From: Ahaetulla prasina
Taxonomy: Eukaryota > Chordata > Lepidosauria > Squamata > Colubridae
Assembly: GCF_028640845.1 (NCBI RefSeq)
Contig: NC_080540.1
Location: 50,698,561 to 50,762,560 of the forward strand
DNA length: 64,000 nt
Direction: 5' to 3'
This document shows, piece after piece, positions 1-9,545 of this stretch (positions within the stretch are counted from its first letter, which is position 1; each line of letters starts with the position of its first letter). The notes beneath the pieces were generated by a model. The model searched no databases. It saw only the letters and a program-made list of their open reading frames with translations, and was not told the origin of the DNA. Both the position numbers and the translations under genes were made by a program.

Positions 1-135
1 TGTCCTTACTGTGTGGTCATGAATGACTTAAGGGGGTTGCAACATTTGCAGCTCTTTTGGGTCCCTGGAAAGTAGGGGCAGGGGTGGGTTGCTGGGGGCT
101 GGCAGGGGTTCAGGAGAACCTCTAGCTAAGATTCT

Positions 136-844
136 GTGGATGCCGGCATCCCGGTACAGTCAGCTGAGTCCGCGGCTGACTGTCGGGAGCGAGTCATTGG
201 CCCTGATGGAGAGGGTGCGCAATTTGGGCGTTCTCCTGGATGCACGGCTGTCTTTTGAAGACCATTTGACGGCCGTCTCCAGGAGGGCTTTCCACCAGGT
301 TCGCCTGGTGCGCCAGTTGCGCCCCTTTCTAGACCGGGATGCCTTGTGCACAGTCACTCACGCCCTTGTGACGTCTCGTCTGGACTACTGCAATGCTCTC
401 TACATGGGGCTCCCCTTGAAGGGCATCCGGATGCTGCAGTTTGTCCAGAATGCAGCTGCGCGGGTGATAGAGGGAGCCCCTCGTGGCTCCCGAGTGACAC
501 CTATCCTGCGCAGGCTGCACTGGCTACCTGTGGCCTTCCGGGTGCGCTTCAAGGTGTTGGTGAACGTCTTTAAAGCGCTCTATGGCATAGGGCCGGGTTA
601 CTTACGGGACCGCCTGCTGCTACCGAATACCTCTCACCGACCCGTGCGCTCTCACAGAGAGGGACTCCTCAGGGTGCCGTCGGCGCGACAGTGTCGTCTA
701 GCAACACCCAGGGGAAGGGCCTTCTCTGTGGGGGCTCCCGCCCTCTGGAACGAACTCCCCCCAGGACTTCGTCAACTTCCGGACCTCCGAACCTTTCGCC
801 GTGAGCTCAAATCTTACTTATTTATCTGCGCTGGACTGGGTTAG
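136..844 (+). pseudogene. L2-like reverse transcriptase, C-terminal fragment
   Basis: One frame stays open for about 235 codons. It covers the end of the RT palm, the thumb and the C-terminal tail. Recognisable blocks in order are RNLGVLLDARLSF, SRLDYCNALYMGLPL, VQNAAARV, LHWLPVAFRVRFK and GAPALWNELPP. The catalytic YADD part and the endonuclease are missing because the element is 5'-truncated, so the copy cannot act alone. The frame is open upstream to an ATG at 89, but that part is read from the flanking hAT. The intact frame suggests a fairly young insertion. Confidence 0.8.
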
Positions 845-1036
845 TTTTTTAAGTTATGGGTTTTTAATGGGTTTTATCTCCAAATTTTAACTGTGGCCAA
901 TTTAAATAAGTTTTTTACTAGTATTTTAATTGTATTTATAATGTATTGTGTATTTTTTACTTGGCTGTGAACCGCCCTGAGTCCTTCGGGAGAAGGGCGG
1001 TATACAAATTTAAATAATAAATAAATAAATAAATAA
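136..1036 (+). mobile_element. 5'-truncated L2-like LINE nested in a hAT
   Basis: This is the 3' part of a non-LTR retrotransposon: reverse-transcriptase C-terminal region, a short 3' UTR, the hairpin-forming tail 'ccgccctgagtcc...gggcggtatac' and an (AAAT)n end. It is flanked by the 5-bp repeat 'attct' (131-135 and 1037-1041). Comparison with the uninterrupted hAT copy near 19877 shows that this is the insertion point. The L2-like name comes from the AAARV...HWLPV protein style and the tail; CR1-superfamily membership is firmer than the clade. Confidence 0.75.
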
Positions 1037-1415
1037 ATTCTTTGCAGTTTGGAGAACCCCCACTCCTGGCTGGCCCTGCCCACCACACCTGCCCCTCCCA
1101 GGAGTCCCCATGTGGCCCATTTTGGATGCAGATAAGTGCAGAATGTGTGTGGAGGCTCAGGGAGGGCGAAAAACTGGCCTACCGGAAGTTTCGGAAGGCT
1201 GGAAACGAGCCTGTTTCCAGCCTCCAGAGGGTCTCTGAGCCTGGGAGGCCGTTTCTGTCCTCCCAGAGGCTTGAGGAAAGCCTCTGGGGCCCGGGGAGGG
1301 CAAAAATGCCCTCCCCTGCCATAGTGCAAGAGGCCAACTAGCCACACTCACCATAGCCACGCCCATCAGCAACCAGGCAGAGAACCTCTTGCTAAAATTT
1401 TTGAAGCCACACGTG

Positions 1416-1899
1416 AGTCTTTAAGCAGAGCAGTAGGCAGAAGGGGGCTATGGGCAAGATTTTCACTGTGTGAAAGCGAAGTGGCCATGCCTGCCTTAGT
1501 GTCTCCACCCCAAGAAAGCAACTCATGTTGGCCTCAGGTCATTGGATGTATTGGGTAGACAGGTCTTATATACCACCATTCCTGATATAAACAAGTATGC
1601 ATTGTGCAATAAATGGTGCTGTTCTGTTCCCATAATGCCAATGCACAAAGACTATTTCCATTAAAGTACAGGATCTTTTCCTCTTCTTCTATCATCTCAT
1701 TTTGTAGAACTCCATATGCAATTTTTACATAGGACTCCTCTGAAGCTGACATTGCATCAGATTCCCCAAGTGAATGTTGCATGAACATGTCACACGTAAA
1801 GTAATAATGTTCTTTTGTTGGGGATAAATGTGATGTGTTTAGTTAACATGATAACGATTTAGAATGGTGTGCAGCTGTGGCAAAAGAAAGCAAAGATAG
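1416..1899. other. No recognised feature
   Basis: Unique-looking sequence. An 84-codon minus-strand frame at 1534-1788 has no recognisable motif and no flanking gene signals. I see no repeat end or RNA gene here. Confidence 0.4.
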
Positions 1900-1901
1900 C
1901 A

Positions 1902-2125
1902 CCAGTAGTAGTAGGGATTTTGGGTGCAATCCCAAAGCATTTGGAGCACCACTTGAACACCGTAGGCATCGAACTAAATCACCATCAGTCAAGTTGCAAC
2001 AGGCTTACAAAATCTTGAATGTTCTCAAGTAACATCTGCCTATTCCAGGTCCTTGGACCCGACTAGTGGATAAAAATGCCAAATTCAGTCTAAACATCTG
2101 GCTGACTGTGCAACCAACAACAATA
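1902..2125 (+). mobile_element. Non-LTR retrotransposon C-terminal remnant (possibly R4/Dong-like)
   Basis: Starting near 1908 the plus strand reads VVGILGAIPKHLEHHL, breaks by one frameshift, then continues KSPSVKLQQAYKILNVLK and stops. This 'ALG(A/T)IPK.L..HL..IGI......LQKA..LGTA.ILRK' tail is known from a group of animal LINEs. The following 'ccaggtccttgg' and an A/T-rich tail fit its 3' UTR. The fragment is short and old; the clade name is my recollection and is uncertain. Confidence 0.45.
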
Positions 2126-2678
2126 ATATTAACCAGGTTTAGCTACACGCCATGTTATTTTAGCCAGTGATTCGATTCAGAGTGTCAGAATTCAAAAGAT
2201 CTTCCCAGAGGTTTAGTAATATGTAACATTCTCATGATCTTCCAGTTTCTGGAAGCTGACCATGTTCCTGAAACACATTCCTGTGATTCAGTGCCTGTCC
2301 CTAATTTCCTCCACCCACTGAGAGGCGAGAGAGAATTTCTTGGTAACAATTACTCATAATACCTATGATTCTTTCTGTGAACTCCTAGACAATGTTTGCT
2401 TAAAAGACGTAAACCAATTTAAGAAGAAAGCAAAATCGGATTAATGGAGATATGAAAGAATGCTGAAAGCTTTTGAAACTTACTATGTGACAATGATACA
2501 AGTTATTACTATTCTCCAAAAAGAGGAAAGGATAAGAAAAGCAAGAATAAAACGCGTGGATGTAGAAATTGATCACACGGGGCTTTTGTTTAAGTCGAAT
2601 GTTTTGATTTGTTACTTTATTTGAATTACATTTGGTGAATCATAGCACAAAGAAAGGATAGCTATCTTGATATGTTTC
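2126..2678. other. No recognised feature
   Basis: A/T-rich, apparently unique sequence with no frame, RNA gene or repeat end that I recognise. Confidence 0.4.
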
Positions 2679-2686
2679 ACTTAGAA

Positions 2687-2945
2687 CAGTGTGATGGCGA
2701 ACCTTTTCAGCATCGGGTGCCCAAACCGCATGCCGGAGTGCTGGAAACCCGAAGACCAGCTCCCCAGTGTGCATGCGTGCACTAGCCACCTGGTCTTTGG
2801 GTTTCCGGTGCGCGCATGCACTCGTGAAGACCAGCTGGCCAGCATGCATGTGCATGCTAGAAACTGGAAGAGCAGCTGGCGACAGCGCACTGGTCCACAG
2901 AGAGGGCTCTGCATACCACCTCGTGCCATAGGTTCGCCATCACAG
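2687..2945. mobile_element. hAT MITE, CAGTGATGGCGAACC type
   Basis: The terminal inverted repeats are 'gtgatggcgaacct' on the left and its complement 'aggttcgccatcac' on the right. The flanking 8-mers acttagaa (2679-2686) and atttagag (2946-2953) agree at 6 of 8 positions, an old hAT target duplication. The interior is CpG-bearing and non-coding, with internal copies of 'gaagaccagct' and 'tgcatgc' motifs. Confidence 0.7.
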
Positions 2946-2968
2946 ATTTAGAGTGTGTTCCTATGAAT

Positions 2969-3148
2969 CAGTCGTGAGTGGCTACCGGTTCGCCCCAGGT
3001 CGGGCGAACCGGTAGGGTGGTGGCGGGAGGCCCGCCCCCCCCCCCCAGACATCTCTGTGCATGCGCAGAAGCTTCTGTGTATGCACGGAAGTGTCACACG
3101 TGCCCCCATGAGCGAATCAGTAGCGACAGGATTTGAATCCCACCACTG
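2969..3148. mobile_element. hAT MITE, ACCGGTTC family
   Basis: The element is flanked by a perfect 8-bp duplication, ctatgaat, at 2961-2968 and 3149-3156. The right terminus reads as CAGTGGTGGGATTCAAATCC on the minus strand; the left terminus (CAGTCGTGAGTGGC) is a mutated version. A subterminal 'taccggttcgcc' and its inverted partner 'gcgaaccggta' form a hairpin. A poly-C run (about 3035-3048) lies inside. No coding capacity. Confidence 0.85.
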
Positions 3149-3391
3149 CTATGAATGTTTAAGTGTGAATATTTTCATAGTACTTGATAAGGTTTCTGAT
3201 ACAGAGGTATCAGAACAACAACAACAACAATCTCAGTCTTCCTCAACATGCTATCCTCTAGATACGATGCAACCACAATTCCCAGAAGGTCTACCATGAT
3301 GGTTGGGAACACTAAAAATGGAAATCCCACACATTAGAGAATACTAAGGTATGGAGAACTGCTTTATGCTTTTAACAGATACCACTGACCA

Positions 3392-3786
3392 CACGTAGTC
3401 CTTGACTTATGACCACAATTAAGCCCAACATTTCCACTGTTAAGCAAGGCAATTGTTAAGTGAGTTTTGCTCCATTTTATGGCCTTTTTGTGCCACAGTT
3501 GTTAAGTGAATCACTGCAGTTGTTAAGTGAATCATGCAGTTGTTAACCAAATCTGTCATTCTCCATTGACTTTGCTTGTCAGAATCTGGCTGGTAAGGTT
3601 ACCAATGGTGATTGTGGGACAGTGCAACTGTCATAAATACATGCCAGTTGCCAAGCACATAAATTTTGATTATATGACCATGCGGATACTGCAACAACCT
3701 GAAAACTAGTCATAAGTCACTATTTTCAGTGCCATTGTATCTTTGAACAGTCACTAAACAAATGATTGTAAGTCAAGGATTACCTG
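3392..3786. mobile_element. Tigger/pogo-like DNA element, decayed
   Basis: The left end 'gtagtccttgacttatgacca' is the inverted partner of the right end 'tgtaagtcaaggattacctg'. The interior repeats 'gttgttaagtgaatc' several times, a style common in squamate non-autonomous TcMar-Tigger-like elements. A TA target duplication is not preserved. No transposase frame. Confidence 0.6.
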
Positions 3787-4104
3787 TGTAGATTTCCATA
3801 GACAGGTGTTTTTTTTAATAGACTGCAGTTTTCTATAAATTGATCTTCAGAGCTGCTGTGTTCTATGATGTTTAAATTGGCTTTCTACATTGTGATTCTA
3901 GGCAGATATCAAACAATTAGCAGCCCTAGAACAAGGTAAACCTTGCTTTCTAAAGAAACATAGGTTTTGAAAATATGTATTCAGATGTAAAGTTTATACA
4001 GTATGTTTATATAGATCAACTATCTGATATACTTTTGAAAGATAGTACAGATCTGAGGCTGTAGTTGAAGCCTTAATGGTATCATCCATTATGGATATGG
4101 GAGA

Positions 4105-4128
4105 AAGAGGGAGGGATGGAGGGAGGGA

Positions 4129-4182
<54 letters not shown>

Positions 4183-4183
4183 A
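4105..4183. repeat. (GAAA)n/(GGGA)n microsatellite
   Basis: A purine tract that changes from GGGA-type to GAAA-type units on the plus strand. The 76-codon frame crossing it (4076-4306) is a low-complexity artefact. Confidence 0.95.
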
Positions 4184-5184
4184 AACCATTACACTCAAAG
4201 TCTAAAGACTCTGCGCTGTCCCTATATTATAGTCCTTCTGATTTCAGATGGTAATGTCATGATGTCTGTTCCTTTTCTTTTACTGAATAACCGTTACTGC
4301 CAATAAAGGGAAAAATGCTGAGGACCAGGGTATCCATGGCAACACCAGGCTCTGCAACATGTGGGTAAAGCCGGACCTCCCACTCTAAACACCTTGTGCA
4401 TCATCCAGCTGCTATGTAAGACAGATAAGTCGAAGAAATCTCATCATATAATACTTCATGTCCCTTTCCATCCATTTCAGTCAGGATAAGGTCACATCAC
4501 CTGCATGAAGCAGGAAAAAGCACACACCCATTATGTAATTCCAGATTATCCCTCCCAATGATGTAAGAGCTAATTCAAGCTCTCTCTATATACCTGAAGG
4601 AGTTCATTCAGGCCCACTTTAAAAGTTCCTGCTGTTGTTGAAAGGCACACCTAGCAGTAATTATGCCTTAACAGAAGTTTGTTAATTTTCTCAGCATATT
4701 ATATAAGGAGAAAAAAAAACTGGGTTACCTTCTAAAGAAAAAAAAAATTCACAGCATGAGGTGGAAAGAGAGGATGTGAGTGTTGTTTAAAAATTGTTAT
4801 GTTAGAGTTGATTTGACATGATAATGTATCGTATCCCTTCTCTGTAAGAAAAGATTTTGCGTAGTCAGAAAGAGGGAGCGAGGGAGAACCTGTGACTAAA
4901 AGTGATGAAAGATATTAGAAATTGTAGTTCAGCAACAACAGGATTATAAACCTCTTGCAGTCCAAAAGAAACGGTCAAGTTCGGTTACTGAAAAGCTGCT
5001 TCAAAACCTGGACTCTGGCCGTCAGGGTTTATGAGTCCTTCCCAGAGCCAGCTTAAGACCTTATTCTTTCTAAGGCACAGGAAGTATGGTACAACTCCTT
5101 GAGACTGGCCAAAGTTTTTGAATGCCTCCAAGTTCCAACCACTTTACCCAATAAAAATGCAACTATATCAGTGAAATGACTCAC
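4184..5184. other. No recognised feature
   Basis: About 1 kb without a recognised repeat or gene, apart from short A-runs near 4710 and 4738. Frames are short and unconvincing. Confidence 0.4.
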
Positions 5185-5803
5185 CTCCAGAAGTTGTGGG
5201 TGCTCCAATACTGGAGGTTTTAAGAAGGGATTAGACAAGTCGTTGTCTGAAATGGTATAGGGCCATGATGGCAAACCTATGGCAAGTGTGCCAGAAGTGG
5301 CACTCGGAGCCATTTCTCCAAGCACACGAGCCATTGCCTGTTGCTCTTCCGCATTCTGGCGCACCGGACAGCTGACCTTCATGTGCGCGGGAGCGCTGGA
5401 AACCGGAAGAGCAGCCGCCCGGTGCATATGCCAGTGGTTTCTGGTTTCCTGCCATACTGCCATATGCCAGTATGCATGCACACCAGAAACCGAAAGACCA
5501 GGTGGCCAGTGCACATGCGCATGCCGGAAACCAGAAGATCATCTCCCTGGCACGCGCATGCACACCAGGCAGCTGGTCTTCATGCCAGAAATGTGCGCCA
5601 GAAACTGAAAGACCAGGTGGCTGATGCTAATGCCGGAAACTGGAGATGCAGCAACCTAGTGTGTGCATGTGCACTGGGTGGCTGCTCTTCTGGTTTCCGG
5701 CACATGTGCACACGCGCGCTCCCGTTTCAGCACTCAGTGCCAAAAAGGTTCGCCTGGTATAGGGGATAGAAGTCTTCAAGATCCCTTCCTACTCTGTTAT
5801 TCT
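5185..5803 (+). mobile_element. CR1 LINE 3' end, split by a hAT
   Basis: 5185-5262 carries the last codons and UTR of CR1 ('ccagaagttgtgg', 'gaaatggtatagg'). The sequence resumes at 5757 and ends 'ccttcctactctgttattctg', matching the tails of other CR1 copies here (for example 48012-48100). The two halves become continuous when the hAT and one copy of its duplication are removed. Confidence 0.75.
5263..5756. mobile_element. hAT MITE inserted in CR1, CAGTGATGGCGAACC type
   Basis: The perfect 8-bp duplication gtataggg lies at 5255-5262 and 5757-5764. The left end CCATGATGGCAAACCTATGG and the right end (minus strand) CAGGCGAACCTTTTTGGCAC are diverged inverted repeats. The interior is CpG- and TGCA-rich. 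Overlapping frames up to 153 codons on both strands come from this repetitive interior and are not genes. Confidence 0.85.
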
Positions 5804-5845
5804 GTTGACCAAGATTTTACTGCCTTTCTTCCCACCACAGTCCCT

Positions 5846-6600
5846 ATTATTATTATTATTATTTTATTATTTATTAAATTTTTATACTGCCCTTCTCCCG
5901 AAGGACTCAGGGCAATGTACAGCCAGAGTAAAATACAAAATATATACAATTAAAATGAATTAAAATATAAAATTACTAAATGGCTCAGAATTAAAATGAA
6001 TTAAAAAATTTAAAATACTAATAAAACCCAAATTAAAATCAATCCATTTATGCCAGTCCCGCTTGAATGAATAAATATGTTTTTAGCTCACGACAGAAGG
6101 TCCGAAGATCAGGCACTTGACGTAGGCCAGGGGGGAGTTCATTCCAGAGCGTCGATGCTCCCACAGAGAAGGCCCTACTCCTGGGGGCCGCCAGCCGACA
6201 TTGTTTGGCGGACGGCACCCTGAGGAGACCCTCTCTATGAGAGCGTACGGGTCGGTGGGAGGCATAGGGTAGCAGCAGGCGGTCTCGTAAGTACCCGGGT
6301 CCTAAGCCATGGAGCGCTTTAAAGGTGGTAACCAGAATCTTGAAGCGCACCCGAAAGACCACAGGAAGCCAGTGCAGACTACGGAGCAGTGGTGTTACGT
6401 GGGAGCCACGAGCGGCTCCCATTACTACTCGCGCAGCTGCATTCTGGACTAACTGCAGCCTCCGGGTGCACCTCAAGGGCAGCCCCATGTAGAGAGCATT
6501 GCAGTAATCCAGCCGAGACGTAACCAGAGCGTGAGTGACTGTGCATAAGGCATCCCGGTCAAGGAAGGGACGCAACTGGTGAACCAAGCGGACTTGTAAA
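5846..6600 (-). mobile_element. 5'-truncated L2-like LINE
   Basis: On the minus strand the element runs from RT codons through a 3' UTR to the hairpin tail 'ctgagtccttcgggagaagggc' at about 5892-5913, then a (TAA)n end. It is a second copy of the family at 136-1036. A 180-codon frame remains open. Confidence 0.75.
6048..6587 (-). pseudogene. L2-like reverse transcriptase, C-terminal fragment
   Basis: Blocks in order are RLDYCNALYMGLPLR, VQNAAARVVMGAARG, LHWLPVVFRVRFKIL and STLWNELPPGLRQ, ending in a hydrophobic tail and stop. It begins just after the catalytic palm, so it lacks endonuclease and YADD motifs. Similarity to the 136-844 copy is high across its length. The internal ATG is not a native start. 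Confidence 0.8.
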
Positions 6601-6609
6601 AGGTGAAAC

Positions 6610-6840
6610 CAGGGATGGTATTCACTTACTTTCCCTACCGGTTTGTAAATGTGAATGTGTGCGTGTGCCCTTTACTCATGTTTGCACCTTCTGTGCATGC
6701 ACCCGGCCTCAAAAATGTGCCTAAATAGGACAGCATAGAGATGGGCCAGGTGGACGTGGGCGTGGGCGTGGGCATGCCCACCCGTGATTTATGCTACCGG
6801 TTCGCCTGAACCAGTCTGAACCAGCTGAATACCATCTCTG
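6610..6840. mobile_element. hAT MITE, ACCGGTTC family
   Basis: The left terminus is CAGGGATGGTATTCA and the right terminus (minus strand) is CAGAGATGGTATTCAGC. Flanking 8-mers ggtgaaac (6602-6609) and gctgaaac (6841-6848) match at 7 of 8. Subterminal 'taccggtt' is present at both ends. No coding capacity. Confidence 0.8.
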
Positions 6841-6848
6841 GCTGAAAC

Positions 6849-7345
6849 TCTGCAGAGATTCTCGGTCATCCAGGTCATGGTTGTCCCAAAAGTGCATGAC
6901 CTGGATGACTGAGATTCTCTATAGACTTTTAGCTATACAATTTGGGATGAACACCCTTGGAATGGTGTGGGAGTAAGAATGGATTTCCAGAGACAAAAAA
7001 TAAAAAAAATTAAAATTTCAGACTGCAGGAACCAGGAGCACTACTCAGGTGATCCTGAGGACACAGATAAACCTCCAAGTGCTTCAACGAACCTCTAAAA
7101 CAAGGGTGTCAAACTCATGTCGTTACATTGTCATGATGCTAAACTGGGGGTGGGCGTGGCCCGTGGGCCGTGAGTTTGACACCCCTGCTCTAAAAGGATG
7201 CAAATGACCAGCTGTCTGCAAGGAATATAAATCCTTCCATTCCTCACTGTTCTATCGGAGCTGAAGAAGCTTCTTGGATGAGAAGTGAAAGTCTTCAAAG
7301 AAAAAAACAAGAAAGTCCAGTTGCCTCCTGAAAAAAAAAATCACC
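6849..7345. mobile_element. Putative Penelope-like (PLE) remnant with hammerhead-like core
   Basis: The stretch carries a 26-bp inverted repeat (6854-6879 and 6895-6920, 15-bp spacer) around 'catccaggtcatg'. Further on is 'ctgaagaagcttcttggatg' (7261-7280) followed by 'agaagtgaaagtc', the layout of a hammerhead core: CTGAAGA, a stem, GAAA. A hAT lies inside at 7101-7187. No reverse transcriptase or GIY-YIG frame remains. The PLE label is inferred from resemblance to pLTR motifs. Confidence 0.45.
7101..7187. mobile_element. hAT MITE, CAGGGGTGTCAAACTC type
   Basis: An 87-bp element with ends CAAGGGTGTCAAACTCATG and (minus) CAGGGGTGTCAAACTCACG, and a perfect 8-bp duplication ctctaaaa at 7093-7100 and 7188-7195. 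It is an internally deleted relative of 54852-56245. Confidence 0.9.
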
Positions 7346-7816
7346 TTTGGAATTCCTATTAGCTGCTTGCCAGGGGTCTGACTTAAACAAAACTCTTCAT
7401 GGCATGTGGGGAGGGGAGAGATTTGATATTAGCACTATCTGGGCACAGTTTGCCAGAGCTGTTTTTTGGGAATTATTGCTTGGACTTCTCAGTCTAGCCT
7501 ACAGCCTTGGCAGTCCGCTATATGTGTGCTAATTAGGTCCATCCTTGCTTAGCTTCTGAGACCCGACCGTCACAGCCAAATTCTGTGTGTGCGCAAGAGA
7601 GAATAAGAGGCGATATTATTATTATTATTATTTTCCTCCAGGGCCCCGTGAGAAGACTGTGCTCTTTCAGTAAGGCTTGGCAGATGAGGCATAATCTTCT
7701 GGAGCTGGCCAGGGGATATTCAGCTGACTTCACTACCTCCTCCTCTTTATCCTCACTACTGTTTTTGTACTGCTAAATTTACCAGTGAAGAACTGGGCAA
7801 CAAAAGCTTAGGAAAC
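7346..7816. other. No recognised gene; contains a short (TTA)n run
   Basis: A (TTA)7-like run sits near 7613-7633. Otherwise there is no recognised repeat end or frame. Confidence 0.4.
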
Positions 7817-7880
7817 AAAAAGAAAGAAAGAAAGGAAGGAAGGAAGGAAGGAAGGAAGGAAGGAAGGAAGGAAGGAAGGA

Positions 7881-7924
<44 letters not shown>

Positions 7925-7934
7925 GAAAAGGGAA
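7817..7934. repeat. (GAAA)n/(GGAA)n microsatellite
   Basis: A purine-only tract whose middle uses GGAA and whose flanks use GAAA units. An 87-codon minus-strand frame over it is an artefact. Confidence 0.95.
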
Positions 7935-8040
7935 GGGAAGGGACTGTGGTTTCAGAACAGGGAAGGGTTGAGATACTTCTACATAGTAGATTAATTCACT
8001 ACAGCATTTTCCCCAGGCTTCCTTTAGCACAAGGGCAAGC

Positions 8041-8068
8041 ATGAGAGAGAAAGAGAGAGAGAGAGGGA
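8041..8068. repeat. (GA)n short microsatellite
   Basis: An imperfect GA run following 'gagagagaaa'. Confidence 0.8.
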
Positions 8069-8911
8069 TGGCCTAGGGGTTATGATGCCTAGGCTGGCCT
8101 CTCCCTTGCAGTTGGTTCTCCTTGTTCACATAGGCAATTGTTTTACTATGGGTGTTGCTAAGACAGATGGCACCTGTGTGGCATGAAAGGGTAGTCTTAG
8201 GCCTTGTTCCTGCCATTTATAAAACCTGAGACAAGATCTTAAAAACACAGTCCTCCTCATGCTGATCTGATGTAAGAGGTTCAAAGTAAGCAAGAAGCCC
8301 GACGGGTTTTACAGCAGCTAATGAGACTGGTCTCTGGTGATGACAAGGAGGAACAAGAAAATGATATTGTGGCGCAATATCTTAGCAGGAATTCCTGCAT
8401 GTGCCACCTGTGGCCTGGATTGAGTGGGTGGCTCCCCAGTGGTGGGGGATGGGGACTGGTGGTGAGTGACTGTTCCTGCCTTTGGGCATTGACACAGGGA
8501 AAAAGTTTCATTTTTTTTAACATGAAAGAAACCGAACAAACTAGGAAATAGACAACGCTAACCCTATAAGACACTTCCAGTCAGATGATCTAGCCCACAG
8601 GGGTAGTTTTGAAGAATTGGATATCGGAAATATTGTTTTCCTGCTACTCAAATCTAGCAACATCAAAATATTAACAGCAACCTGTTGTGTAGTTTATTTC
8701 GGGGGGGGGGGATCCCTATAGCCCCACTCTATGCACGTTGAATTCTTGGTGTATCAGTGGAACTTAGTTCACACAGGATTGTATTCCTCCATCCTGCTCC
8801 TAGATATATTTGTCCAGTATCACTGCTTTTAAAGCTTCGTTTTTCTCCAGTAATATTGTAGATTGTGCTGCCGCAGTTCTTTATTTTAGTATAAGATGAC
8901 ATGCACTCATA
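8069..8911. other. No recognised feature
   Basis: No repeat end or gene recognised. A poly-G run of about 12 lies near 8700. Overlapping short frames on both strands at 8281-8574 lack any motif. Confidence 0.4.
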
Positions 8912-9110
8912 AAATAGAATAGAATAGAATAGAATTTTTTATTGGCCAAGTGTGATTGGACCCACAAGGAATTTGTCTTGCTGCATATGCTCTCAGTGTA
9001 CATAAAAGAAAAGATACATTCCTCAAGAATCATAAGGTAGAACATTTAATGATAGTCATAGGTTACAAATAAGCTATCAGGAAACAATCAATATCAATAT
9101 AGGCATAGCA
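8912..9110 (-). mobile_element. Rex1/CR1-like LINE 3' end with (AATAG)n tail
   Basis: On the minus strand this is the 3' UTR 'ctctcagtgtacataaaag' region ending in 'cacttggccaataaa' and a short (ATTCT)n tail (8912-8935). The same 3' end is found at 20940-21056 and 31671-31860. Only UTR remains. Confidence 0.75.
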
Positions 9111-9282
9111 TTTCTAAAAGATTTTCCACCTTAGTATTTCAAAGTATTTCCACAAAGTGTTTAGCAATGTCTTCCCATTCTGTGCAGCTGGACACAGAAG
9201 TCGCTCCCCCTAAGCCTAAGTGTGAATGCCTCTGCTGGCTCATTGTATATACTGTAGGTCTGTGGCTTCAGTGGGTTAAAAC

Positions 9283-9545
9283 AGGGGCCTCTGGTGGCTT
9301 AGACTGCTAAGACAGTCTGTTATTAACACAGTTGCTTGCAATTACTGCAGGTTCAAGTCCCACCAGGCCCAAGGTTGACTCAGCCTTCCATCCTTTATAA
9401 GGTAGGTAAAATGAGGACCCAGAATTGTTGGGGGGGCAATAAGTTGACTTTGTATATAATATACAAATGGATGAAGACTATTGCTTAACATAGTGTAAGC
9501 TGCCCTGAGTCTTCGGAGAAGGGCGGGATATAAATGCAAAAAAAC
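9283..9545 (+). mobile_element. tRNA-derived SINE (MIR/CORE-like body, L2-like tail)
   Basis: The tRNA-like head has an intact pol III box B, GGTTCAAGTCC, at 9350-9360. Then come the body motif 'ggttgactcagccttccatc', 'aaaatgaggacccagaattg', and an L2-like 3' hairpin 'gccctgagtcttcggagaagg'. It ends in an A-rich tail. Mobility depends on a LINE with a matching tail. Confidence 0.85.

Larger units (their letters stand above)
79..1415. mobile_element. Non-autonomous hAT-like DNA transposon, interrupted by an L2-like LINE
   Basis: The left end starts CAGGGGTGGGTTGCTGG and the right part (1042-1415) matches, segment by segment, the hAT copy at 19830-21680: the 'ctctagctaag' motif, the 'cccactcctggctgg' motif and the end motif 'gcagagaacc'. 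It encodes no protein. An L2-like LINE sits at 136-1036. The outer 8-bp duplication is not convincing here (71-78 against 1416-1423 share only the first three bases), so the hAT assignment rests on the better-preserved second copy. Confidence 0.6.

Noticed and set aside
874..1372. Overlapping frames on both strands (up to 157 codons)
   Set aside because: They cross the L2 tail into non-coding hAT sequence; the same text recurs at 19870-20100 as repeat DNA.
5053..5769. Overlapping frames of 109-153 codons on both strands
   Set aside because: They lie across a CR1 UTR and a non-coding hAT interior; no domain, and both strands are open because of GC-rich repeats.
9290..9365. Possible tRNA gene from box A/B matches
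   Set aside because: The box B belongs to a SINE head; no cloverleaf and a SINE body follows directly.
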